Source: Halorubrum sp. BV1 (lineage in GTDB: Archaea > Halobacteriota > Halobacteria > Halobacteriales > Haloferacaceae). Taken from it: a stretch of DNA of 64,000 nucleotides. Numbering within the stretch: the first letter of the stretch is position 1; each line of letters starts with the position of its first letter. Both the position numbers and the translations under genes were made by a program. The DNA is taken from NCBI RefSeq assembly GCF_000746205.1, contig NZ_KN050825.1, positions 62,001 through 126,000 of the forward strand. The letters run 5' to 3'. Under the pieces are notes generated by a model. That model was not told where the DNA came from and made no database searches. It was given only the letters and a program-made list of their open reading frames with translations. This document shows, piece by piece, positions 40,336 to 49,566 of this stretch.

Positions 40336-42249
40336 TCACTCGTATCGCCACGCCGCTCGGTTCCATCCGTTCGAGAAGCGTTCGATCGGCCCGGAGAGTC
40401 CGGCGCGGTAGCCGATCGTGGCGTCCGGAAACGCCAACGTCACGTACGGTTGTGCTCGCGCGAGCGCAGTGAAGAGTTCGAAAAGCGTCCCAGTGAGCGC
40501 CGCTCGATCGGACGCGCTGCGGGCGCGCTCGAAGAGCGCCGCGGCGTCGAACTCAGGGTAGTACCCGACGGCGTTGTACGGCGCTGTCGCCCCGTCGAAG
40601 CGCGCGGCGGTGGCGAGCGGGTTCCGAGGATGCGTGTTCGACCGGAACACGACCTCCATGTCCCACGGGGCCTCCGCGGTGACGCTCCGGGGGCCGGGAT
40701 TGACCGCGGTGGGACGCGTCCACGCGACCCGTTCGCCCCGCACGTCGTCGATAAGCGCCTCCGGTACGTCGGCGAGGTCGCCGTCGGCGTCGCGCTCCGG
40801 CCTCGGCCGGTCGTCGACCGCGTAGTGTGCGGACGCGAACCGTTCGCGGGTGGTCCCCTCGACGGTCACGTCGATGCCGAGGGTCGCGCCGATCTCGTCG
40901 GCGACGAACGCGGCGACGCGGCGGCTCTCGGCGTCGCTCCGCCGGTACAGACCCAGCGAGACCCTGTCGCCGTCCGGCGTGACCATGTCGTCGCCGTCGA
41001 ACCCGTAGTCGTGCGCCGACCGGTCGAACGCCCGCCGCGCGAGGTCGCGAGCGTACTCGCGGCCGTGTCGGTCGCCGGAGCCGTATCGCGGGAGCGCGTC
41101 CTCCGGCGGGTGGAACTCGCCGAACGGCGGCTGCCACGTAAACTGCGGGGTGGCCGCGCCGCGAAACGCCGACTCGATGAGCGCCTCCGTGTCGATCGCG
41201 GCGGACAGCGCCTGCCGAAACGATCGGTGTCGGAACAGGTTTCCGGGACCCGCGGTCCACCCGTTGTCGCGCATGTTGACCGCGATCCGCTCGGCGTGCG
41301 CCTGCGGGACGCGATCGATCGTGACCGCGCCGTCGTCGCGGTACGCACCGACCCGGTCGACGGGGATCGCCGCGGCGTCGATTGCGCCCGCGTCGAACGC
41401 GTCGAGCCGCGACGCGCGGTCGGGAAGCACGCGGACCGCCGCGGCGTCGAAGTGCGGCGCGCCGGCGAAGTGCGGAGCGCCGGCGAACGCCGACGAGACC
41501 GCTCCGTCCGGCGAGTCGACATCGGCCGTACCGAGGTAGTACCGGTCGTTGCGAGTGAACCGAACTACCTCCCCCGGTCTCCACTCGTCGAGAACGTACG
41601 GGCCGAGATTCCCCGCGAACCCGAGTTCGGTGAGCGTCCGATCCGTGCGGAGCCCGTCAGCGTCTCTCGCCTCGACGTACGGTTCGAGGAGGGCTCGGGG
41701 GACCGGATACACGAGCGGCTCGTAGCTCTCGGGCCACAGCAGCCGCGGTCGCGGGAGCCGCGCGCGGAGCGTGCGCTCATCGACGACCGAGACCGAAACG
41801 CCTCGCCAGTGTGCTGCCGCCGGCGACGCCGCCCAGTCGCGCTGGTGGACCTCGCGGACGAGGTACGCGAGGTCGTCCGCGGTCACGGACCCGTACGGGT
41901 CGCTGAATCGCAGTCCGTCGCGCAGCCGGAACGTCCACTCGCGGCCGTCGTCGCTAGAGAGGTCGTACAGCAGGGGGACGAACTCGTCGTCGCCGTCGAA
42001 CGCGTACCCGGGATCGATCACGCGAGCGATCGCGTTGCCGCCGGCGTTCCCGGCGTTGTATATCGGATTGAGCGTCTCGATCGGCTCCGTGACTGCCGTG
42101 GCGTACGTCGCCGTGTCGGCGTCGGGCGCGCCGAATCCGAGGCTCGAACAGCCCGCGAGAGCCGCCGCCACACCGCCGGAAAGCGTCGAGAGGTACCGCC
42201 GTCGTCCGACTCCGCGATCTGCGCCCACACCGCCGCGTTCACGTCTCAT
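40336..42249 (-). CDS. Family 5 (peptide/nickel-type) ABC substrate-binding lipoprotein
   Basis: Predicted 637-aa extracellular solute-binding protein. Tat signal GRRRYLSTLSGGVAAALAGC with lipobox (LAGC), then the SBP_5 pattern (EPIETLNPIYNAGNAG, WTFRLRDGLRFSDPYGSVTADDL, LIESAFRGAATPQFTWQPP). No permease or ATPase genes are adjacent, so it serves a transporter elsewhere or has a separate role. TATA-like CTATAAAAC at 42271-42279 (minus strand) supports the ATG at 42249. Confidence 0.88.
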   Translation of the reverse strand: MRRERGGVGADRGVGRRRYLSTLSGGVAAALAGCSSLGFGAPDADTATYATAVTEPIETLNPIYNAGNAGGNAIARVIDPGYAFDGDDEFVPLLYDLSSDDGREWTFRLRDGLRFSDPYGSVTADDLAYLVREVHQRDWAASPAAAHWRGVSVSVVDERTLRARLPRPRLLWPESYEPLVYPVPRALLEPYVEARDADGLRTDRTLTELGFAGNLGPYVLDEWRPGEVVRFTRNDRYYLGTADVDSPDGAVSSAFAGAPHFAGAPHFDAAAVRVLPDRASRLDAFDAGAIDAAAIPVDRVGAYRDDGAVTIDRVPQAHAERIAVNMRDNGWTAGPGNLFRHRSFRQALSAAIDTEALIESAFRGAATPQFTWQPPFGEFHPPEDALPRYGSGDRHGREYARDLARRAFDRSAHDYGFDGDDMVTPDGDRVSLGLYRRSDAESRRVAAFVADEIGATLGIDVTVEGTTRERFASAHYAVDDRPRPERDADGDLADVPEALIDDVRGERVAWTRPTAVNPGPRSVTAEAPWDMEVVFRSNTHPRNPLATAARFDGATAPYNAVGYYPEFDAAALFERARSASDRAALTGTLFELFTALARAQPYVTLAFPDATIGYRAGLSGPIERFSNGWNRAAWRYE

Positions 42250-42347
42250 TCGCTCACTCAGCGCACTGGTCTATAAAACGGTTCAGATACGCGGCGGCTC
42301 GCGCCGCGGATCCCAAAAGCCGTAACCCGTCGCGTGGAAACGCCGGT

Positions 42348-42845
42348 ATGAACGAGGTCCATCCCCACCAGCGCGTCGCCGTGCTGGCGGACTCACAGAA
42401 CCTGTATCACTCCGCACAGAGCGTTTACTCTCGGAACATCGACTACTCCGGCCTGCTGGAGGAGGCCGTCGCCGACCGGGCGCTCGTCCGCGCCATCGCG
42501 TACGTGATCCGCGCCGACTCACCCGAAGAGGAGAGCTTCTTCGAGGCGCTCCGCGACATCGGCTTCGAGACGAAGATCAAGGACATCAAGACGTTCGCCG
42601 ACGGGTCGAAAAAGGCCGACTGGGACCTCGGCATGAGCCTCGACGCCGTCTCGCTCGCGAGCCACGTCGACACCGTCGTGTTGTGCACCGGTGACGGCGA
42701 CTTCGCGCGCCTCTGTACGCACCTCCGCCACGAGGGCGTGCGCGTCGAGGCGATGGGGTTCGGCAACTCCGCCGCCGATGAACTGATCGAGGCCGCAGAC
42801 GAGTTCGTCGACCTCGCCGAAGAAGAAGAGACGTTCCTGCTGTAG
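42348..42845 (+). CDS. NYN-domain (LabA/PIN-like) putative RNase
   Basis: Predicted 165-aa protein of the NYN branch of the PIN-like nuclease fold. Conserved acidic sites: VLADSQNLYHSAQ (first Asp and Asn), SKKADWDLGMSLDA, and LCTGDGDFARLCTHLR. Members are metal-dependent RNases or RNA-binding scaffolds. No adjacent antitoxin or RNA-processing partner is seen; target unknown. Confidence 0.87.
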   Translation: MNEVHPHQRVAVLADSQNLYHSAQSVYSRNIDYSGLLEEAVADRALVRAIAYVIRADSPEEESFFEALRDIGFETKIKDIKTFADGSKKADWDLGMSLDAVSLASHVDTVVLCTGDGDFARLCTHLRHEGVRVEAMGFGNSAADELIEAADEFVDLAEEEETFLL

Positions 42846-42897
42846 CCGACGGTCGGCGCTTCGTCCGCGACCCTACCGCGACCGCTATCACGTACTG

Positions 42898-44109
42898 CTA
42901 TCCGAGAATCGTCGCGATCGACCGCTCGACGGCCTCTGCGGCGGCTTCGACCTCTCGCACCCGGACGTACTCGCGCTCGGCGTGCGCGACCGCGCCAGTC
43001 TCGTCCGCGAGGTCGCCGGGGCCGAACACGACCGTCGGTGCGGGCGCGAAGTACGACGCCTCCGTCGCCGCGCCGAACGGCCGCACCGCGCCGCCGCGGT
43101 CTGGCGAAAGTCCCGCGTCGTCGCCCGCCGCCCGCGCTGCGCCCGCGACGGCGTCGACAAGTTCGTGGTCGGGGTCCGTCGAGAACGCCTCGAAGAACGG
43201 CGACTTGCGGTCGGTGAGCGCCACGTCGACGCCGACGTCGTCGGGGACCGCCGCGCGGACGGCGGCGGCGAGCGACGACCGGAATCCCTCGGCCGTCTCC
43301 GGCGGCACGCTCCGGCGGTCAACCGTGATCGAACAGTCGGCGGGCACCTGGTTCGTCGCGTCGCCGCCGTCGATGACCGTCGGCGTGAGCTTCGGCGCGC
43401 CGAGCTGCGGGTGATCGTCGCTGTCGTCGTCGAACGTCCGGATCGCCGCGAGCGCGCCCTCGGCGGCCGCGATCGCGTTCGCGCCGGCGAACTCGGCGGC
43501 GTGTGCCGCGACGCCCGACAGCTCGACGGTCCCCTGGAACCGACCCTTGGCTGCGGTGCAGGCGTCGAGACCGGTGGGTTCGCCGACGAGGTATGCGTCG
43601 GCGTCGAGGTACGGATCGCTCTCCGGGAGCCTCCCCGTCAGCGCCGCCGCCCCGAGCGAGAGCGACTCCTCGTCGGGCGTGAGCGCGAGCGTGAGCCGCC
43701 CGCGATCCGGGTCTGCGGCGAGAAATCCGGACAGCAGTGCCGCGAGCGGCCCCTTCGCGTCGCACGACCCGCGGCCCCGGATCACCTCGTCCGGGCGCTC
43801 GGCCCCGTGACCGCGCTCGCCCTCGACCGCCGGGCCACGGTCGACGGAGACGTGCGGCGTCACCGTGTCGAGGTGCGTGTTCACCGCGAGGTGCGGGCCG
43901 CTGGCGGGCGCGGGCGACGTCTTCTCGGCGACGACGCAGCCGTCCGCGACGACCGCGCCCTCGACCCCGTGTGATTCGAGCGTCTCGACGACGAACGAGC
44001 GCATCGACTCGACCGACTCGTGTGAGGGAATCTGCACCGCCGATTCGAGGAACGCGACCGGATCGAACGACGCCGCGCCGGCAGAGCCGGACGCGAGATC
44101 GTCGCTCAT
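42898..44109 (-). CDS. dapE: Succinyl-diaminopimelate desuccinylase (M20 family)
   Basis: Predicted 403-aa M20 zinc peptidase-fold enzyme. Metal and catalytic motifs: VNTHLDTVTPH, GRGSCDAKGPLAALLSG, and PDEESLSLGA. Its place at the end of the dapA-dapB-dapD-lysA-dapF operon supports the desuccinylase role, although ArgE-like activity cannot be separated by sequence alone. The ATG at 44109 overlaps the dapF stop by 4 bp. Confidence 0.85.
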   Translation of the reverse strand: MSDDLASGSAGAASFDPVAFLESAVQIPSHESVESMRSFVVETLESHGVEGAVVADGCVVAEKTSPAPASGPHLAVNTHLDTVTPHVSVDRGPAVEGERGHGAERPDEVIRGRGSCDAKGPLAALLSGFLAADPDRGRLTLALTPDEESLSLGAAALTGRLPESDPYLDADAYLVGEPTGLDACTAAKGRFQGTVELSGVAAHAAEFAGANAIAAAEGALAAIRTFDDDSDDHPQLGAPKLTPTVIDGGDATNQVPADCSITVDRRSVPPETAEGFRSSLAAAVRAAVPDDVGVDVALTDRKSPFFEAFSTDPDHELVDAVAGAARAAGDDAGLSPDRGGAVRPFGAATEASYFAPAPTVVFGPGDLADETGAVAHAEREYVRVREVEAAAEAVERSIATILG

Positions 44110-45083
44110 CGCGGGTTCACCGGGAGCGTCCCGCTGAACTCGTGGGCGACGGGGCCGGTGAGCGTCGCGTGTCCGACGTCCGGAACGACGATTTCGAGGT
44201 CGCCGCCCGGCGGGCGGCTCACGGCTGACTCGCCCGCGATCAGTCCGAGCCGGCGCGCCGCGGCCACGACGGCGACCGCGCCGGTACCGCACGACTGCGT
44301 CTCGCCCTCGACGCCGCGCTCGAAGGTCCGCTGGTCGATGATCGCCGTCTCCTCGTCGCTCCCGTCGTCGCTCCCATCACCGCCACTGCCGTCGTCGACG
44401 ACGGCGGCGAGGTTCACGTTCGCGCCCTCCGGGAACACGTCGGCGTGGCGCACCGGGGGCGCGAGCGCGTCGAGGTCGTAGCTGTCGATCCCGTCCGGGT
44501 CGTCGCGGCCGCCGTCGACGAACGCGACCGCGTGGGGAACGCCGGTGTTGACGGCGGTGACGGACAGCCCCTCGACGGGTTCGTCGATCAGTGGCTCGCC
44601 GGCGCGGTCGCCCTCGCGGGCGACGGGGACGCGCGCCGGGTCGAACGTCGGCACGCCCATCTCGATGGTGGCCGCGCTCGCGTCGTCGCTCACGGTGGCG
44701 TGGCGCGTCCCCGCCTGCGTGTCGATCATGAACTCGCGGTCGCCCGTCCGGTCGTGCGCCCAGCGGGCGACGACCCGCGCGCCGTTGCCGCACATCGACG
44801 CGGTCGAGCCGTCCGGCTGGACGAGCGTCATCACGACGCGGGTCGGGTCGAACCGCTCCGCGATACTCAAAAACAGGACGCCGTCGGCACCGCGGCGACC
44901 GGTCGCGCTCGACGGGACGGACCCGTCACCGACGGCGGCGTCGACCGTCACGCCCGTCTCGCGGTCGCAGTGGGCGCGCGCGAACGCCGCGCGGTCGCCG
45001 ACGGTGTGGGCGTCCGCGTCGACGACGAGGAAGTCGTTGCCCGTGCCGTGGTACTTCTCCACGGGGACGGCGTGAGCGCTCAT
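44106..45083 (-). CDS. dapF: Diaminopimelate epimerase
   Basis: Predicted 325-aa enzyme converting LL- to meso-diaminopimelate. Both catalytic cysteines are present: SMCGNGARVVARWA and ETQSCGTGAVAVVAAARR. The substrate loop KYHGTGNDFLVVDA is at the N-terminus. It overlaps lysA and dapE by 4 bp on each side. Confidence 0.95.
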   Translation of the reverse strand: MSAHAVPVEKYHGTGNDFLVVDADAHTVGDRAAFARAHCDRETGVTVDAAVGDGSVPSSATGRRGADGVLFLSIAERFDPTRVVMTLVQPDGSTASMCGNGARVVARWAHDRTGDREFMIDTQAGTRHATVSDDASAATIEMGVPTFDPARVPVAREGDRAGEPLIDEPVEGLSVTAVNTGVPHAVAFVDGGRDDPDGIDSYDLDALAPPVRHADVFPEGANVNLAAVVDDGSGGDGSDDGSDEETAIIDQRTFERGVEGETQSCGTGAVAVVAAARRLGLIAGESAVSRPPGGDLEIVVPDVGHATLTGPVAHEFSGTLPVNPR

Positions 45084-46531
45084 CGGTCCGCCTCCGGCGC
45101 GTCGGGACCGCTCCGGGGCGGCTCCCGCTCGACCGCCGTGAGGTCCGCGAGCGTCTCGCGGCGACGGACGAGCCGCGCCGTCCCGTCGGCGAGCGCGACC
45201 TCCGCCGGCCGCGGCCGGGAATTGTACTGATTCGCCATCTCGTACCCGTACGCGCCGGCGATCCCGATCGCGAGGACGTCGCCCCGCGCCGGGTCGGCGA
45301 GCGTCCGATCCGTGGCGAACGTATCTCCGGTTTCGCAGATGGGGCCGGCGACGGTGACGGGCCTCGTCGATCGCTCCTCGGGGGCCACCTCGCCGTCGGC
45401 TCCGCCGAGGTTACAGATCGGATGGTACGCGTCGTACATCGCCGGACGCAGGAGGTCCGTCATCCCGGCGTCGACGCCGACGACGCGCTCGTCCGGCGTC
45501 GGCTTCACGGTGTTCACCCGCGTCAGGAGGACGCCGGCGTCGGCGACGACGTACCGCCCGGGCTCTATCGCGAGGTCGACGCCATCGGGGAGCGGCGCGA
45601 CCGCCTCGCGGGTCGCGTCGGCGACCGCGGGGAGGTCGAGCGGCGGCGCGTCCTCCTCGTAGGGGACGCCGAACCCGCCGCCGACGTCGACGTACTCGAT
45701 GGCGAGGGGGCGCGGCCCCGCGGCGTCCCCGTCGGCCGTCCCGTCCGGATCCGTGATCTCACGGGCCAACTCACCCATCCGGGAGACGAGTTCGCGGTGG
45801 CTGTCCAACTGGTCGGAGTCGATCCCGGAGCCCGCGTGGGCGTGGATCCCGACCACCTCGAAGCGGTCTGCGGCCTCGCGGGCCGCGTCGGCGGCGCGGG
45901 CGTACGGAATCCCGAACTTCGCCGCGCCGCCGGTCGTCACCTTCTCGTGGTGGCCAGCGCCGACGCCGGGGTTCACGCGCAGACAGATCCGCCCGTCGTA
46001 GCCGCGGTCGGCGAGCCGATCGAGGGTGTCGAGCGCGCCGACCGTGATCGTCAGGTCGGGCTCGGCCTCGGCGACGCCGGTGACGTAGTCGAGGTCGCGT
46101 GCGGGCGGGTTGACCGCGGTGTAGTGGAGCCGGTCGCCGCCGAAGCCCGCCGCGAGCGCGCGGTCGAGCTCGCCGGCCGAGGCGCACTCCGCGTCGAGCC
46201 CGGCGTCACGGACCGTTTCGAGCACCGCGCGACCAGTGTGTGCCTTCACCGCGTAGCGCACGTCGGCGTCCGGAAACGCGTCTCGGAGGCGTGTGCAGTT
46301 CTCGCGGACGCGGTCGAGGTCCTGAACGTACAGCGGGGTGCCGTGAACGGCCGCGATCGACCGGAGCCCCTCGCCGTCCCAGTCGGACACGCGGCGGACC
46401 GCGGGGCCGCCCGCGTGGCCGCCGGAGCGGGAGCCTTCCGCCGTCCCCGAGCCGTCGCGGTCGGCGTCGCTCGCCGTCCGGTCGCCGGAGCCGCGGTCGC
46501 CGGAGCCGCGGTCGGAACCGACGTCGCTCAT
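45080..46531 (-). CDS. lysA: Diaminopimelate decarboxylase
   Basis: Predicted 483-aa PLP enzyme making lysine from meso-DAP. PLP lysine in RYAVKAHTGRAVLE, phosphate-binding region VDVGGGFGVPYEED, and the active-site Cys motif GPICETGDTFATDR. The first 45 residues are a Ser/Gly/Asp-rich acidic tail not needed for the barrel fold; a later start is possible. Overlaps dapD and dapF by 4 bp. Confidence 0.94.
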   Translation of the reverse strand: MSDVGSDRGSGDRGSGDRTASDADRDGSGTAEGSRSGGHAGGPAVRRVSDWDGEGLRSIAAVHGTPLYVQDLDRVRENCTRLRDAFPDADVRYAVKAHTGRAVLETVRDAGLDAECASAGELDRALAAGFGGDRLHYTAVNPPARDLDYVTGVAEAEPDLTITVGALDTLDRLADRGYDGRICLRVNPGVGAGHHEKVTTGGAAKFGIPYARAADAAREAADRFEVVGIHAHAGSGIDSDQLDSHRELVSRMGELAREITDPDGTADGDAAGPRPLAIEYVDVGGGFGVPYEEDAPPLDLPAVADATREAVAPLPDGVDLAIEPGRYVVADAGVLLTRVNTVKPTPDERVVGVDAGMTDLLRPAMYDAYHPICNLGGADGEVAPEERSTRPVTVAGPICETGDTFATDRTLADPARGDVLAIGIAGAYGYEMANQYNSRPRPAEVALADGTARLVRRRETLADLTAVEREPPRSGPDAPEADR

Positions 46532-47367
46532 TCTCGGAGCGCGTCCTCGCGCTGTGTCGCCTCCAGCGTCTCCGCTTCGACGTGCGTGGCGACGACAGCG
46601 GGCTTGTACGCGCCCCCCTCGAACAGGTCGTGATCGCCGACGGACGACTCGACCATGCGGGTGAACGCCCGGCGCTCGGCGGGGAGGTGCCCGTAGAGCA
46701 CCTCCTCCTCGACGAGGTCGTAGACGGGGATGCGCGGGGTCAACAGGGTGTTCTCGCCGACGATCGAGTTCTCGCCGACGCGGAAACCCGAGGTCACCCG
46801 ACAGCCCGCTCCGAGCGAGACGCCGTCCTCGATTATCACCGGCGCGTCCTCGACGGGTTCGAGGACGCCGCCGATCAGGGTGTTCGCGCCGAGCTTCACG
46901 TTCGCACCGAGTTGCGCGCAGGAGCCGACCGTGTCACAGGAGTCGACGAGTGTGCCGTCGCCGACGTACGCACCCACGTTGACGAAGGAGGGACTCATCA
47001 TGATGCAATCGCTGCCGAGGTACGCGCCCCGGCGGATCGCGGTCCCGTCAGGCGTGTTCCGCGTGCCGCGCTCGCCGAGGTCGGCGGTGTCGCGCAGCGG
47101 GAGCACGTCGTGGTAGCGCACGTCGCCGTACTCGCGGGGTTCGGTCGCGCGCAGCCCGAAGTTGAGCAGGATGCCGCGTTTTACCCACTCGTTGGCCTCC
47201 CACGAGGTCACGTCGTCGCCGGTCTTCTCCGCGGCGCGCACCTCGCCGGCCTCCAGCGCTTCGAGGAACGCGTCGAGCACCTCGGCGTCCGCGGCGGTCG
47301 CGTCGGCGGCCGTCAGGCCGTCCTGATAGCGGTTCCACAGATCGGATACGTCGGATTGGAGCGTCAT
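46528..47367 (-). CDS. dapD: Tetrahydrodipicolinate N-succinyltransferase
   Basis: Predicted 279-aa left-handed beta-helix acyltransferase. Hexapeptide repeats are clear (AQLGANVKLGANTLIGGVLE, SLGAGCRVTSGFRVGENSIVG). It succinylates the DapB product, so this organism uses the succinylase branch rather than the dehydrogenase or acetyl branch. A 76-bp gap separates it from dapB, the only sizable gap in the operon. Confidence 0.93.
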   Translation of the reverse strand: MTLQSDVSDLWNRYQDGLTAADATAADAEVLDAFLEALEAGEVRAAEKTGDDVTSWEANEWVKRGILLNFGLRATEPREYGDVRYHDVLPLRDTADLGERGTRNTPDGTAIRRGAYLGSDCIMMSPSFVNVGAYVGDGTLVDSCDTVGSCAQLGANVKLGANTLIGGVLEPVEDAPVIIEDGVSLGAGCRVTSGFRVGENSIVGENTLLTPRIPVYDLVEEEVLYGHLPAERRAFTRMVESSVGDHDLFEGGAYKPAVVATHVEAETLEATQREDALRE

Positions 47368-47443
47368 TGCGTGGTACGTGGGCGAGCGGTCGTATTTACC
47401 CGTCGGTGTGCGGTCGGCGCTGACTGCGGGGGCTGCGAGGCGC

Positions 47444-48250
47444 TCACGCGTCGTCCCCCGCGTCGAGCACGTCGCCGAAGTCGTACCAACCGGGATCGCG
47501 GCCGGCGAGCCAGACGGCGGCGTCGAGCGCCCCCTCGGCGAACACCCCGCGGTCGCCGGCGCGGTGCGTGAGTTCGATCGACTCGCGGTTGCCGGCGAAC
47601 AGCACCTCGTGCTCGCCGGTCACGTCGCCCGCGCGCCGGGCGTGGACGCCGATCTCACCGGCATCTCGCGGCGCGTCGCCCTCGCGGCCGTGGACGCGCC
47701 GGTCGAGGTCCGCGCGGACCTCCTCCACGTCGTCGAGGATCGACTTCGCGGTGCCCGAGGGGGCGTCCCGTTTCCCGTTGTGGTGCGTCTCGGTCAGCTC
47801 CACGTCGTAGCCGGGGAGCGCGGCCGCGGCCTCGCGGACCGCCCGGCGGAGCGCGGCGACACCGCGGGCGAAGTTCGACGCCTTGAGCACCGGGACCGCG
47901 TCGCTCGCGGCGCGGAGGCTGTCTGCCTGACTGTCCTCGAACCCGGTCGTTCCGGTGACCATCGGGACGCCGGCGTCGGCGCACGCCTCGGCGTACGCGA
48001 CCGCCGAGGCGGGACCGGTGAAGTCGACGAGGACGTCCGGACCGCCCTCGCCGCGGTCGCCCGCGAGCAGTTCGGGGAGGTCGGCCGCCGCGCGCACGTC
48101 GACGCCCGCGACGGGATCCATCGGCGAACGGTTCACCGCGACCGCGACGTCGACGCCCTCGCGGTCGCTCGCGGCCTCGATCACCTCCCGCCCCATCCGG
48201 CCGCCCGCGCCGGTGACGGCGACGCGGAGCGGGGGTTCGGGGCCGCTCAT
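47444..48250 (-). CDS. dapB: 4-hydroxy-tetrahydrodipicolinate reductase
   Basis: Predicted 268-aa NAD(P) reductase. Nucleotide site VAVTGAGGRMGREVIEA and the signature ELTETHHNGKRDAPSGTA with catalytic His and Lys. Overlaps the dapA stop by 4 bp. Confidence 0.96.
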   Translation of the reverse strand: MSGPEPPLRVAVTGAGGRMGREVIEAASDREGVDVAVAVNRSPMDPVAGVDVRAAADLPELLAGDRGEGGPDVLVDFTGPASAVAYAEACADAGVPMVTGTTGFEDSQADSLRAASDAVPVLKASNFARGVAALRRAVREAAAALPGYDVELTETHHNGKRDAPSGTAKSILDDVEEVRADLDRRVHGREGDAPRDAGEIGVHARRAGDVTGEHEVLFAGNRESIELTHRAGDRGVFAEGALDAAVWLAGRDPGWYDFGDVLDAGDDA

Positions 48251-49233
48251 TCCGCGCCTCCGACGGCGGAGACGTCGACCGCCCCCGGCTCGCTCGTCTC
48301 GTACTCGGCGAGCAGGTCACGGAGCCGACCGCGGCGCTCCTCGGAGAGACGCGAGAGCGGCGAGCGGACGCGCGGACCGCCCCGCCCGCGGATGTGCATG
48401 GCCTCCTTCACCGGGATCGGATTCGTCTCGGCGAACAGCTCGCGCACGAGCGGGGACAGCTCGTGGTGGAGCGCCCGCGCGCGGTCGTAGTCGCCGGAGA
48501 GCGCCGCGCCGACCATCGCGCAGGACCGCTCGGGCTCGACGTTAGCGACCACGCTTATCGTCCCCGTGCCGCCGATGGAGGCCACGGGCAGCGTGAGCCC
48601 GTCGTCGCCGGAAAGCACCGAGAAGGCCTCGTCGCGCGTGCGCTCTATCACCTCGCTGATGAGGTTCAGATCGCCGGAGGCGGCCTTGTATCCCTGAATG
48701 TTCGGGTGCTCCGCGAGTTCGACGGTGACGTCGACGGGGATCGACTGGCCGGTCCGGCTCGGCACGTTGTAGACGATCTGCGGGAGGTCGACCGCGTCGG
48801 CGATCGTCCGGTAGTGTTCGAGGAACCCGGCGGCTTCGGGCTTGTTGTAGTACGGCGAGATGAGGAGCAGGCCGTCCGCGCCGGCGTCGGCGGCGCGCTC
48901 GGACAGCGAGAGCGCCTCGGCGGTGTTGTTCGAGCCGGTTCCGGCGATCACCGGGATGTCGTCGACGGCGTCGCGGACGGTCTCGATGACCGCGACGTGC
49001 TCGTCGTGGGTCATCGTCGCCGACTCGCCGGTCGAGCCGACGGGGACCACGCCGTCGACGCCAGCGCGCTCCATGTACCGGGCGTTGTCTGCGAGCTGGT
49101 CGTGGTCCACCTCGTCGTCGTCGGTGAACGGCGTCGTCATCGCGGGATAGACGCCCTCGAACGGTTCCGCTGTCGCGTCTCGGTCAGTCTCTTCCTGTGC
49201 CGTGTACGGTGTCGTTGTCGTCGTGTTCGTCAT
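48247..49233 (-). CDS. dapA: 4-hydroxy-tetrahydrodipicolinate synthase
   Basis: Predicted 328-aa class I aldolase that condenses pyruvate with aspartate semialdehyde. Schiff-base Lys in IQGYKAASGDLN, catalytic Tyr in QIVYNVPSRTGQ, GSTGESATMTHDEH near the N-terminus. The first 25 residues are Thr-rich and may not be conserved; MTTPFTDDDE is the core start. It heads the lysine operon behind a leader of about 220 nt. Confidence 0.96.
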   Translation of the reverse strand: MTNTTTTTPYTAQEETDRDATAEPFEGVYPAMTTPFTDDDEVDHDQLADNARYMERAGVDGVVPVGSTGESATMTHDEHVAVIETVRDAVDDIPVIAGTGSNNTAEALSLSERAADAGADGLLLISPYYNKPEAAGFLEHYRTIADAVDLPQIVYNVPSRTGQSIPVDVTVELAEHPNIQGYKAASGDLNLISEVIERTRDEAFSVLSGDDGLTLPVASIGGTGTISVVANVEPERSCAMVGAALSGDYDRARALHHELSPLVRELFAETNPIPVKEAMHIRGRGGPRVRSPLSRLSEERRGRLRDLLAEYETSEPGAVDVSAVGGAE

Positions 49234-49274
49234 GATGGGATGTCCGCGTCGTGTGTTCGGTGTCTGTGGGGTGC

Positions 49275-49296
49275 CGCGCCCCGAGGGCGGGGCGCG
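49275..49296 (-). promoter_or_regulatory. GC-rich hairpin in the dapA leader
   Basis: CGCGCCCCG-AGGG-CGGGGCGCG, perfect 9-bp arms with a 4-nt loop, 42-63 nt before the dapA ATG. Could attenuate transcription or shape translation. Confidence 0.45.
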
Positions 49297-49429
49297 CGAT
49301 TGCGCGTGATCGTCGTCGAACGGAGCGTGCGCGGTCGGGGGTCGTCCGAGACGGGGTCGCCACTCCCGCCGGTGGACGTCTCACGCGCGTTTTTTCGAGA
49401 AGAGCCGCGTCGCTGACGGCGACGGCGAG

Positions 49430-49445
49430 CCGCGTCCGGACGCGG
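49430..49445. promoter_or_regulatory. 16-bp palindrome near the dapA transcription start
   Basis: CCGCGTCCGGACGCGG is a perfect palindrome, predicted about 11-26 nt downstream of the transcription start, where a repressor would block polymerase. The half-site is partly repeated at 49404-49411. Confidence 0.45.
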
Positions 49446-49478
49446 GTCGGTTCACACCCGTAATGGACGCCTCCGTCG

Positions 49479-49487
49479 CTTATAGAT
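49479..49487 (-). promoter_or_regulatory. TATA box for the lysine operon
   Basis: Minus-strand ATCTATAAG predicts transcription from about 49456, unusually far (about 220 nt) from the dapA start codon. Confidence 0.5.
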
Positions 49488-49566
49488 TGTGGCTCGGGTC
49501 GTACCTGCCGTGAGAGGGAGCCGCTCCGCGGATCCCGTAGTCGTCGCGGCGCTCGGCCACGCGCGG

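Larger units (their letters stand above)
49234..49566 (-). other. Lysine-operon control region and leader (333 bp without a gene)
   Basis: Between the HAD gene stop and dapA. It holds a TATA box (49479-49487), a 16-bp palindrome (49430-49445), a run of six T in the plus-strand reading at 49390-49395, and a strong hairpin (49275-49296). No convincing start-to-stop coding frame is seen in the leader, and no known lysine riboswitch pattern is recognisable. Confidence 0.55.

Noticed and set aside
49234..49456. Bacterial-type lysine riboswitch in the dapA leader
   Set aside because: The leader is only about 220 nt with one strong hairpin and no recognisable lysine-aptamer junction; control by protein or a novel element is more likely.
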